A program made the position numbers and the translations under genes. Below, piece by piece: positions 1-7,400 of a stretch of 7,980 nucleotides of DNA (position 1 is the first letter of the stretch; each line of letters opens with the position of its first letter). The notes under the pieces were generated by a model. The model was not told the origin of the DNA. It searched no databases and saw only the letters and a list, made by a program, of their open reading frames with translations. The DNA lies in NCBI GenBank assembly GCA_009925045.1, contig RFQK01000062.1:1-7980 (forward strand), given 5' to 3'. The DNA comes from Methylococcaceae bacterium (GTDB lineage Bacteria; Pseudomonadota; Gammaproteobacteria; Methylococcales; Methylomonadaceae).

Positions 1-98
1 CGCTTTTCTGTCTTGATTTGACGAGCTTTACCCTCAGTAGACAAACTGGATTTGAGCAGTTGCTCCTGCAAGGATAAGGTGTTGGGCTTTTTCATCAT
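1..98 (-). CDS. DUF2058 / YaiL-like protein, N-terminal fragment (cut by left edge)
   Basis: Reading leftward from an ATG at 98-96, a frame stays open to base 1 and encodes 32 residues beginning MMKKPNTLSLQEQLLK and continuing with a Lys/Arg-rich stretch ending RQIKTEK. The SLQEQLLK motif near the N-terminus followed by a basic segment is the hallmark start of the DUF2058 family (E. coli YaiL type), whose members are roughly 180 residues, soluble, highly charged and of uncertain, possibly nucleic-acid-associated, role. An in-frame TAG lies 24 bases upstream of the first ATG, so only the tandem ATGs at 98 and 95 can be the start; no good Shine-Dalgarno sequence precedes them. The remaining four fifths of the gene lies outside the window. 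A longer open frame in another register (34-255) covers the same bases but lacks family resemblance. Family assignment is from a short stretch and so is moderately, not fully, secure. Confidence 0.72.
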   Translation of the reverse strand, partial: MMKKPNTLSLQEQLLKSSLSTEGKARQIKTEK

Positions 99-418
99 CA
101 GATAGGGTTGGCAATAACTTCGCTAATAGTGATAGCGCCTGCAGAGATGGCAATTGCAGCATGATTTCGATCAAGACCAAATAATCAAGGCTCAACACTG
201 ATAAAGCTGACAGACTTCGTTTGTGCTTATGAACACCAAAAAGCTGGATCGACACTCAGGGCTGCCAAATGGTCATAGCTCCAAAGTGAAACACCAAACT
301 ATTGATATCTGTTTTTTTACTGGTAACCTTAGGCAAATGGGCTTTTAGGTGTAGACCGGATAGAAATTTTGGCAAATCACCTCAATTCCTTTCTTTAACG
401 CTTACCCAAGACACGACT
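99..418. other. Divergent intergenic spacer with no gene seen
   Basis: This 320-base stretch separates the minus-strand DUF2058-like gene from the plus-strand NlpE-like gene, so promoters for both should lie here. I see no convincing sigma-70 promoter pair. TTGATA at 302-307 and TTGGCA at 369-374 resemble -35 boxes on the plus strand, but neither has a good -10 box at the usual spacing. A small inverted repeat (CGCTA at 121-125 and TAGCG at 133-137) sits in the likely leader of the leftward gene; its arms are only five bases and may be chance. ACACCAAA occurs twice (233-240 and 291-298). No tRNA-like or riboswitch-like fold was recognised. Confidence 0.5.
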
Positions 419-958
419 ATGAACACAACAAAAATAATAAAGAGCTTAGCTTGCCTGCTTTTCGGTTCATTTTTCTTGACACTCAATGCAGCTGTAGCTG
501 AGTCGGACATGCAACTCCAGGAAAAAGCTCTGAAGGCACGGGAAATGATGCGTCATGAGGGCATGATGGATCACGCCAGTCACAGTACTGCTGATGCCTC
601 TGATCCCAATGGCTTCAGAGGTGTTTTTTACGGTTATTTGCCCTGTGACAACAAGGACTGTGATGGTTTAAAAATGACTTTGTCCTTAAAGCAAAAGAAT
701 AACTACTTGCTAGTTACGCAAAATGCTATGGCCTCGACGCGTGAGTATTATGAAAAAGGCAAGTATGACTGGAATGAAAAAAACCACACTGTCACTTTAC
801 AGCCGAACAACAATTTGCCCGCTAAAGTTCTAAGTATGGTTGATGAGACGGCTCTGGTAGTCTTGGGTGCTGATGGTAAAACCCTACCAAGCGACCAGGA
901 AGCGCATACTTTACGGCGCAGTGATAAATCCAAAACCCGTGACGTTCACATCCATTAA
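419..958 (+). CDS. Exported NlpE-like (copper resistance NlpE N-terminal type) protein
   Basis: A 179-residue protein starting at ATG 419. Residues 1-27 form a classic Sec signal peptide (KIIK basic start, hydrophobic core, AVA|ES cleavage site after residue 27), which is why this start is preferred over a TTG at 302 that would bury the signal 39 residues inside. Cys12 lies at the front of the hydrophobic core and is not a proper lipobox, so the protein is probably soluble periplasmic rather than a lipoprotein. Residues about 66-165 resemble the NlpE N-terminal beta-barrel domain: GVFYGYLPC, then C81-DGL, then alternating strands. The usual CxxC of NlpE is here a wider pair, C76 and C81. The mature N-terminus (31-55) is rich in Met and His (M43, M44, H46, M49, M50, H52, H55), and the protein ends HIH, both suggestive of metal, perhaps copper, binding. 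In E. coli NlpE senses envelope and copper stress through Cpx; that role is not shown here. The ribosome site is weak (AAGA seven bases upstream). It is probably monocistronic, ending at the hairpin at 963. Confidence 0.8.
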   Translation: MNTTKIIKSLACLLFGSFFLTLNAAVAESDMQLQEKALKAREMMRHEGMMDHASHSTADASDPNGFRGVFYGYLPCDNKDCDGLKMTLSLKQKNNYLLVTQNAMASTREYYEKGKYDWNEKNHTVTLQPNNNLPAKVLSMVDETALVVLGADGKTLPSDQEAHTLRRSDKSKTRDVHIH

Positions 959-962
959 TCGC

Positions 963-1001
963 AAAAGGCGTTGAAAGTTAGCTGCTTTCAACGCCTTTTT
1001 T
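963..1001. terminator. Strong hairpin terminator between converging genes
   Basis: A perfect 15-base stem (963-977 pairs with 985-999, core AAGGCGTTGAAAG) encloses a seven-base loop at 978-984. On the plus strand the stem runs into six T residues followed by GTTT, a typical Rho-independent terminator for the NlpE-like gene, whose stop is only a few bases upstream. On the minus strand the same stem ends in TTTT drawn from its own arm, and the stop of the gene at 1005 is four bases away, so the element probably also ends the leftward transcript. It looks stronger in the plus direction. Confidence 0.9.
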
Positions 1002-1004
1002 GTT

Positions 1005-1457
1005 TCAGGCTTCTTCTATGGAAGCAAGCAAATTGGACTGTTCAGCCTCTGCCTGTTCTTTTTCAGTTGGTGGAGTTGGTTCTGCTTTAGGTTCTTCCAA
1101 TAATTCCGCCACCAACCCCATATGCGGTTGTAATTGTGGAATTTTGGGGATCTTCCAAGCTTTGCCAACCAGTTTGGCCAGGATATTGGTCAACCATGGG
1201 CGATCTGAATGGGCCTGACCAATAAAAAATTCATAATTGTCGCCGTCTTGGATGATCATAAAGTTTTCCACCCAAACGTCGATGGTATCAATTTCGCCAT
1301 ACAACTGGGTTTTGACATGTAATTGTCGTTTGTCTAGGTCGAAATTAAATTCAACCAGCTTGGCAATGCCCTTCATAACGAGATTACCAATCCAGATCAC
1401 CAATTTTTCTGGTGTGAGTTTGATAGCGTATTTGATTAATTTTAATTTAAAACTCAT
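1005..1457 (-). CDS. Uncharacterised 150-residue protein with acidic Pro/Glu tail
   Basis: I do not recognise a named family. The ATG at 1457-1455 is preceded at good distance by a strong Shine-Dalgarno run (GGGGGA, centred near 1467), and the stop abuts the shared terminator, so the frame is very likely real. Residues 1-35 are basic with alternating hydrophobic positions (KLKLIKYAIKL, LVIWIGNLVMKGIAKL), possibly an amphipathic, membrane-surface helix. Residues 35-80 read as beta strands (FNFDLDKRQLHVKTQLYGE, IDVWVENFMI, YEFFIG). Residues 84-115 are helical with Lys and Pro, and 120-150 form a low-complexity acidic tail rich in Glu, Pro and Ala. There is no signal peptide, no clear transmembrane span and no cysteine. 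It lies 93 bases downstream of the transporter gene; that gap shows neither a convincing promoter nor a real terminator (only a five- to six-base stem near 1548-1563), so it could be cotranscribed with the relA string or have its own promoter. Confidence 0.75.
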   Translation of the reverse strand: MSFKLKLIKYAIKLTPEKLVIWIGNLVMKGIAKLVEFNFDLDKRQLHVKTQLYGEIDTIDVWVENFMIIQDGDNYEFFIGQAHSDRPWLTNILAKLVGKAWKIPKIPQLQPHMGLVAELLEEPKAEPTPPTEKEQAEAEQSNLLASIEEA

Positions 1458-1550
1458 AACATCTTCCCCCGAAAAAACAGGCGCAGATTCTAAATCAATT
1501 TTGAAAATGGGATTGTATTTTATCGAGAGGACAACAGCTTAGCCTTAAAG

Positions 1551-2324
1551 CTAAACACCAAGATTCATCAAACCTAATGCCGAAACCACGACCAAACCAC
1601 CGCCTATCCAGCGTTTAAACAAGATTTCGTTCTTGATAATGGCATGATGGGTTTTTAAGCCCAGGTAGTGGCCAATCGCAGCGATGGGTAATAAACATAA
1701 GGCACTGCTAAAATGTAAATCCACCGCCAAGGCAATAAAAGTGGTCATTTTGATACCGACTAACACAAACCAGAGTACGAACAAGGTATCCCTTAACTGA
1801 CTTTTATTGACATGACGCATATACACGGCCACCATCAAGGGTGCCCCTGTTAAAGAGGTTCCGGCCACATAGCCGCCCAAAATCAGCAGCAGTTTATCCA
1901 CCCAGGCACCATGACTTTCAATGGCGCGGTTCAGCATCCAGACCCCACCATAAAATAAGGCAACCGCATAAATAAATCCGTTTAACCAAAGTACAGGCAA
2001 ATGGACTAAACCAAATACGCCGATAATCGCTGGCGGCACGATATACACTGAGGATGCACGTAAATAGCGCCAGTCGACGTTATGTAAACGGGTGCGTAAA
2101 GTCAGGCCGGAAAAAAACAACAAATGGGTGCTGATCATCGGTAACCACAGCCGAGGATCATTGTTGATAAACAGCATTAAGGGCAACCCTAATGCTGCCC
2201 CACCAAAGCCAAGACCCGTGCGGACAAATCCTGCCCAAATAAAAAGCAGTGCCGTAATCAGGGCATGCTGGCCTGAAAAATCCAGATAGAACCAGTTAAT
2301 ATTGCTTAGAGTCAATTCGCCCAA
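1551..2324 (-). CDS. TauE/SafE (TSUP, former DUF81) family anion exporter
   Basis: A 257-residue inner-membrane protein with about eight hydrophobic segments, close to the usual 250-270 for the family. The two half-repeats each carry the diagnostic glycine-rich motif: GFVRTGLGFGGAALGLPL at 32-49 and GTSLTGAPLM at 155-164. A short basic loop near 168-178 and GHYLGLKTH at 218-226 also fit. Family members move sulfite, sulfonates or other small organic anions; the substrate cannot be read from the sequence. The start is TTG (2324-2322): no ATG occurs until residue 50, which would delete the first half-motif, and an in-frame TAG (the relA stop) lies just two codons upstream. TAAGG at 2333-2337 sits eight bases before the TTG and serves as Shine-Dalgarno inside the last relA codons. 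Translation is therefore probably coupled to relA. A second TTG three codons downstream is a less likely alternative. Confidence 0.9.
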   Translation of the reverse strand: MGELTLSNINWFYLDFSGQHALITALLFIWAGFVRTGLGFGGAALGLPLMLFINNDPRLWLPMISTHLLFFSGLTLRTRLHNVDWRYLRASSVYIVPPAIIGVFGLVHLPVLWLNGFIYAVALFYGGVWMLNRAIESHGAWVDKLLLILGGYVAGTSLTGAPLMVAVYMRHVNKSQLRDTLFVLWFVLVGIKMTTFIALAVDLHFSSALCLLPIAAIGHYLGLKTHHAIIKNEILFKRWIGGGLVVVSALGLMNLGV

Positions 2325-2327
2325 AAC

Positions 2328-4451
2328 CTAGACCTTACGCTTAACGTCGAGAATATAGGGCAATTGATGTATACGACCCAAGATAGAGGCCAATTGTTCG
2401 GCGTTTTCAATTTGTATGCTCATCGTCAAAATAGCCGATAAATCTTCATGGGTTTTCAGAGCAGCATCGCTGGTATGGATTTTGGCTGCTGATAAGAGCT
2501 GAGAAACATCTCCCAGCAAATTCGGCGCATTAAAGGCATGTAAGACTATGACCACGGTGTGACGCGCAGAATGACTGCCGCCCCACTCCGCTGCCACTAA
2601 CTGGGTCTTTTGTTCTTCAGACAAATGATGCAGACTCTCACAGTCTTGACGGTGCACAGTAATGCCGCGTTTATGGGTCATAAAACCAATAATCGGTTCG
2701 CCTTTTAAGGGCTTGCAACAATGAGCAATGGTCGTGACGACATTATCAATACCCGCGACGGTGACTGCAGATTGTGAACTAGTCTTGGCTGCAACCAGTT
2801 TCAAGCGTGCTGGCTCCAGTTCAGGAATTTTAAGCGCAGAGACTAATTGCCGATTATTGATATCACCACGTCCTAGTGCTTCAAATAACAAGTCGGAGTT
2901 GTTTAGTTTGAAATGCTTGAGTAAATCGCTGATGTCGGTATGTTTAAGCCCAAGACGTTTACTTTCTTTTTCCAGCAATAAACGACCCGCTGCAATATTT
3001 TCCCCTTGTTGCTGTTGCTTAAACCAACTTTTAACCTTGCTGATAGCGCGCGGCGTTTTTAAATAACCCAGATTCAAATCTAGCCAGTTGTGGTTAGGCT
3101 GGCCATTCTTAACCGTAATGATTTCAACTTGCTCGCCGGAGTTAAGCTTGTAGGTTAATGGCCTAATCTGGCCGTTCACTTTGGAGCCACGACAAGCATG
3201 ACCAATTTGCGTATGAATCGCGTAAGCAAAATCCAGAGGCGTCGAGCCCTTGATTAAATCAATGAGTTTTCCCGCCGGCGTTAAGACAAACACCCGGTCA
3301 GAAAACAATTCGGTCTGGAAATTTTCGATTAAATCGTCACCGGTTTCACGGTCTTCGAGCAATTGTCTGAGTGAGGCAATATTCTTTTCGGTCGCCAGAT
3401 TGAATTTGCTACCCTCTTTATACCGCCAGTGTGCGGCCACCCCAAGCTCGGCAAAATCGTGCATCGCCCGAGTTCTGATCTGGACTTCAATACGATTGGC
3501 TGCCTCGTCCAGGACTACCGTATGTAAGGATTGATAGCCATTTTCTTTGGGGTTGGCAATGTAATCATCGAATTCGCGAGGAATATACTGCCAGACACTG
3601 TGAACTATCCCCAAAACTGTATAACAGGCTGACAATTGATCCACAACCACCCGGACAGCCAGTAAGTCATATAATTCGTCGATGCTTAATTTCTTGCGAT
3701 GCATCTTATGCCAGATGCTATAGATGTGTTTGGGCCGACCGTAAATCTTAGCCACAATCCCTTCCTGATCCAGGCGAGTTTGCAAGGTTTTCAGAAACTG
3801 GTTAATACAGGCTTCACGCTGATCACGTTTATCTGCTAATGATTTAGCAATGGCAAAATAATGCTCTGGCTCCAGATAGCGAAAAGCTAAATCTTCCAAC
3901 TCCCATTTGAACTGACTAATCCCCAGTCGATTCGCTAGAGGTGCATAGATATCAAGGGTTTCACGGGCAATAAAGCGCTGAATAGGCGTATCTTCTATTT
4001 TTAAATTACGTAAGCGTTGGATACGAAAGGCTAATTTGATTAATACCGCGCGGACGTCATGGGTCATAGCCAATAACATACGCCGTAAAATCTCCGACTG
4101 ATTTGGCTCATTCGCCATTTCCGGACTATAGATACTCACTTTATTTAGCCACAGCACATCGCGGACCAGTCCAGCGACTGTACTGCCAAACGCTTGGTTA
4201 ATTTGCGCATCAGTGATAAATGAGGCCACTCTGGAATCACTGAGTAATGAGGCCAAAATAGTGTCGACATCAATATGAGCAGTCATCAAAACTGTCGCCA
4301 CATCTATACCGGTAGGACGAATATTGCCGGCTACCGTACTGGAATGTAGCTTCGCCTCTTCCACCATCTTCAAGGCTTTGATGATAAGTGCAGTATCCTC
4401 CTGATCAAAGCCAGGAAAACGCTGCTTAACCAATTCTTCAATCGCATTCAT
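2328..4451 (-). CDS. relA: RelA-type (p)ppGpp synthetase I (GTP pyrophosphokinase)
   Basis: A 707-residue long RSH protein that transfers pyrophosphate from ATP to GTP/GDP on stalled ribosomes. Domains in order: a degenerate HD hydrolase region (about 25-150), synthetase (about 230-345), TGS (about 385-447), helical linker, zinc-finger/CC domain (about 565-610) and ACT (about 630-707). The hydrolase residues are lost: the HD pair is S71-D72, the following Glu-Asp is absent, and the metal Asp of the KLADR motif is F142 (KLAFR). The synthetase is intact: YGRPKHIYSI at 237-246, D262 in YDLLAVR, GYQS at 305-308 and E322 in EVQIRT. It carries the acidic EFDD at 293-296 that marks monofunctional RelA, where bifunctional SpoT/Rel has a basic RxKD. 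C578, C579, H600 and C604 are the expected zinc-finger ligands. It is somewhat shorter than E. coli RelA (744), mostly at the N-terminus. It starts 42 bases after the dehydrogenase stop and is followed after three bases by the transporter, suggesting an operon. Confidence 0.96.
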   Translation of the reverse strand: MNAIEELVKQRFPGFDQEDTALIIKALKMVEEAKLHSSTVAGNIRPTGIDVATVLMTAHIDVDTILASLLSDSRVASFITDAQINQAFGSTVAGLVRDVLWLNKVSIYSPEMANEPNQSEILRRMLLAMTHDVRAVLIKLAFRIQRLRNLKIEDTPIQRFIARETLDIYAPLANRLGISQFKWELEDLAFRYLEPEHYFAIAKSLADKRDQREACINQFLKTLQTRLDQEGIVAKIYGRPKHIYSIWHKMHRKKLSIDELYDLLAVRVVVDQLSACYTVLGIVHSVWQYIPREFDDYIANPKENGYQSLHTVVLDEAANRIEVQIRTRAMHDFAELGVAAHWRYKEGSKFNLATEKNIASLRQLLEDRETGDDLIENFQTELFSDRVFVLTPAGKLIDLIKGSTPLDFAYAIHTQIGHACRGSKVNGQIRPLTYKLNSGEQVEIITVKNGQPNHNWLDLNLGYLKTPRAISKVKSWFKQQQQGENIAAGRLLLEKESKRLGLKHTDISDLLKHFKLNNSDLLFEALGRGDINNRQLVSALKIPELEPARLKLVAAKTSSQSAVTVAGIDNVVTTIAHCCKPLKGEPIIGFMTHKRGITVHRQDCESLHHLSEEQKTQLVAAEWGGSHSARHTVVIVLHAFNAPNLLGDVSQLLSAAKIHTSDAALKTHEDLSAILTMSIQIENAEQLASILGRIHQLPYILDVKRKV
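2333..2337 (-). promoter_or_regulatory. Shine-Dalgarno site within the end of relA that sets the TTG start
   Basis: TAAGG on the minus strand lies in the final relA codons and ends eight bases before the TTG at 2324, an ideal distance. It supports TTG as the true start of the transporter and points to translational coupling, since ribosomes finishing relA uncover or occupy this site. Confidence 0.7.
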
Positions 4452-4464
4452 ACGAGCGCTGATA

Positions 4465-4470
4465 CTCCTA
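4465..4470 (-). promoter_or_regulatory. relA: Distant Shine-Dalgarno site for relA
   Basis: TAGGAG is the only good Shine-Dalgarno match before the relA ATG (4451-4449) but ends 13 bases upstream of it, longer than the usual 5-10. No in-frame start codon lies between, so ATG 4451 remains the best start; the long spacing may mean weak initiation of relA. Confidence 0.45.
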
Positions 4471-4493
4471 GTCCAAACGCCTAAAGTCGCTGT

Positions 4494-7400
4494 CTACAAT
4501 AAAACCCGTTCTATGCCGCCATTGCGGGCTTTTTTGACATATTCATCTAGCCACTTCTTACCCAGTATATGTCTAGCCATCTCAACCACTATATAGTCGA
4601 CTTCAAGTTTTTCAACATCGCCTTGGTATCGTTGCAAGCCTTGCATACATGACGGACAAGAGGTTAATAACTTCACAGGCGTTTTACTGTCAGCGCGCAG
4701 TTTTAGGACATCGGCCTGCAATTCTTCAGCCTTACGGAACCGCACCTGATTCGAAATATCTCCACGACTCACTGCCAAAGTACCTGATTCCCCACAGCAA
4801 CGTTCGGATTTATTCACAGACGCTCCCCCTAATAAGCCGCTGACAGTTTTTAAGGGATCCCGCTGTTTCATCGGGGAATGACAAGGGTCATGATACAAAT
4901 ACGGTTGTCCTTGCAAACCCTCTACACTCAGGCCTTTTTCCAGTAAGAACTCATGGATATCGATAATCCGACAACCCGGAAAAATGCGGTCAAATTCATA
5001 ATCAAGCAATTGATCCAGACAAGTTCCGCAACTAACCACCACAGTTTTAATGTCTAAATAATTCAGGGTGTTGGCCAGACGATGAAACATCACTCGATTA
5101 TCGGTCGTGATTTTATCGGCTTTATCAAACTGACCCGCTGCCCGTTGCGGATAACCACAACACAGATAACCCGGCGGTAATACTGTCTGAACGCCAACTT
5201 CATATAGCAAGGCCTGCGTAGCTAATCCCACTTGTGAAAACAGACGCTCGGAACCGCAACCCGGAAAGTAGAACACCGCTTCTGAATCCACACTGGTTTT
5301 TTCACGGTCACGAATAATCGGCACTACATGGTTGTCTTCGATATCCAGCATCACCCTGGCCGTTTTTTTAGGCACGTCCGCCGGCATTTTCCGATTAACA
5401 AACTGAATCACTTGTTCAGTGACCGGCGCCTTACCGGTTGATGATGGCGGTAATCGGGTCTGAGCTTTGGCCCAGGGCTTTAACAAGACATTCCCCAAAC
5501 GCTGCGCCTTATACGCCCACTGAATCATGAATTTACGCATCAGTTTGACGGTGTCAGGTCGACTGGTTGTCAAAAAGGCAATGGCCAGAGTCTTGAGCGG
5601 GTTAAAACTTTGCTTGCCCATTTTGCGCAATAAATTGCGCATATTCATCGACACATCGCCAAAATCGATATCGACCGGGCACGGGCTGTAACACTTATGA
5701 CAAACCGTACAGTGATCCGCTACATCTTCAAACTGCTGCCAATGGTGAATCGAAATACCTCGACGGGTTTGCTCTTCGTACAAAAAGGCTTCGATTAACA
5801 GCGAGGTCGCCAAGATTTTATTACGCGGTGAGTACAGCAAATTAGCACGCGGCACATGGGTAGAACAGACCGGTTTACACTTACCGCAACGCAGACAGTC
5901 TTTTACTGAATCGGCAATGGCACCAATATCGCTTTGCTGCATGATCAGTGATTCAAAGCCCATTAGACTAAAGGAAGTCGTATAAGCTGCCTGCAAATCA
6001 GCGCCTGGCATTAATTTGCCACGATTAAAGCGGCCTTCCGGATCCACCTGTTGTTTATAGGCGTGGAAATTGGCTAATTCTTGTTCCGATAAAAACTCGT
6101 ATTTAGTAATACCAATACCGTGTTCCCCGGAAATCACCCCTCCCAGAGAACGCGCCAGAGCCATAATCCGCACGACGGCCTGATTAGCTTCCTGCAACAT
6201 GGCGTAGTGGTCGGAGTTAACCGGTAAATTGGTATGCACATTGCCGTCACCCGCGTGCATGTGCAGGGCCACGAATACCCGACCACGCAATATTTCTTTA
6301 TGAACAGCTTCTATGCGTTCGATAACAGGACGAAAATGATCACCATTAAAGATTTCCTTCAGCCCCGGTAATAACTCCTGTTTCCAAGAAACTCGAATTG
6401 AATGATCTTGTAAGCGATGAAACAGCGTAGGCTGATCGGCTTTATTGCTCAGTTCACTGGCAATAATACCCAGAGCGGCAAAGTCGGATTCTGCGCCCGC
6501 CAAAGGCCTGTCCAGATTTTGATACAACCATAACCAGCGAGTTTGCACCGAAGCGAGTAACTCTTGCGCCAATAAGCGCCGATCACCAATCAGGTCTGCT
6601 TTTTCAACATCTTCAGTATAAGAACGTACAGGCAAATCGGCCTGGAGGAATTCATTCAGGGCATCACACAACTGTAATTTATTGCGTAGAGAAAGCTCGA
6701 TATTAATCCGCTCAATCCCGTCACAATAATCGCCCATACGTGGCAGAGGAATCACCACATCTTCGTTGATCTTAAAGGCATTGGTATGTTTAGCAATGGC
6801 CGCCGTCCGAGCGCGATCCAGCCAGAAAGTCTTGCGGGCTTCAGCACTGACAGCAATAAAGCCTTCGGCGCGGCGGGCGTTACACAAACGCACTACCTCG
6901 GAAGCGGCCTGAGCCACTTGATTTTCATCATCCCCGACGATATCGCCAATCAAAACCATTTTAGGTCGGCCATGACGCTTGGCTTTAGTCGCATAACCGA
7001 CCGCTTTGACATAGCGTTCATCCAAATGCTCCAGACCTGCCAACATCACCCGTGCTTGACCGGATTTGGGTAAGGCCGCCAGATAATCACGGATTTCGAC
7101 AATTGCCGGCACAGCCTCTCTGACCTGACCAAAAAACTCCAGACAGACCGTACGAATGTGCGGAGGCATTTTGTGCAAGATCCAGCGTGCGGAAGTGATA
7201 ATGCCGTCACAACCTTCTTTCTGTATGCCAGGTAAACCACCCAGAAACTTATCGGTAACGTCTTTACCCAATTCGCCTTTACGAAACTGATCACCGGCCA
7301 TCTTCAATGTCTCTTCAGACAACAAGGTTTTGCCATCGATCGCATAACGGCGCAGCATAAATTCAACTTCAGCCTGATCGTGAATTTTGCCCAGATTATG

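Noticed and set aside
34..255. A 73-residue leftward frame with a GTG start and Leu-rich sequence.
   Set aside because: It overlaps the DUF2058-like start by 65 bases in another register, has no Shine-Dalgarno site, and resembles no family I know. A decayed gene remnant cannot be fully excluded.
302..418. A 39-residue N-terminal extension of the NlpE-like protein from a TTG at 302.
   Set aside because: It would place a textbook signal peptide (starting at 419) inside the protein; the extension itself is not signal-like.
452..454. Cys12 of the NlpE-like protein as a lipoprotein attachment site.
   Set aside because: The cysteine precedes the hydrophobic core and lacks a Leu at -3; an AVA|ES signal peptidase I site follows instead.
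748..933. Leftward frame of 61 residues opposite the NlpE-like gene.
   Set aside because: It is a shadow of the coding strand with no ribosome site or domain.
1000..1542. Two rightward frames (1000-1218 and 1237-1542) opposite the 150-residue gene.
   Set aside because: They are antisense shadows; the minus-strand frame has the strong ribosome site and matching stop at the terminator.
1548..1563. Small hairpin just after the transporter stop as a terminator.
   Set aside because: The stem is only five to six bases with no T run on the minus strand.
2728..3534. Rightward frames at 2728-3066 and 3250-3534 opposite relA.
   Set aside because: They are Ser-rich antisense shadows of conserved relA coding sequence.
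4649..7294. Frames at 4649-4843 (+), 6786-7073 (+) and 7046-7294 (-) inside the dehydrogenase gene.
   Set aside because: All lie within conserved FAD/Fe-S domain coding sequence and have no independent support.
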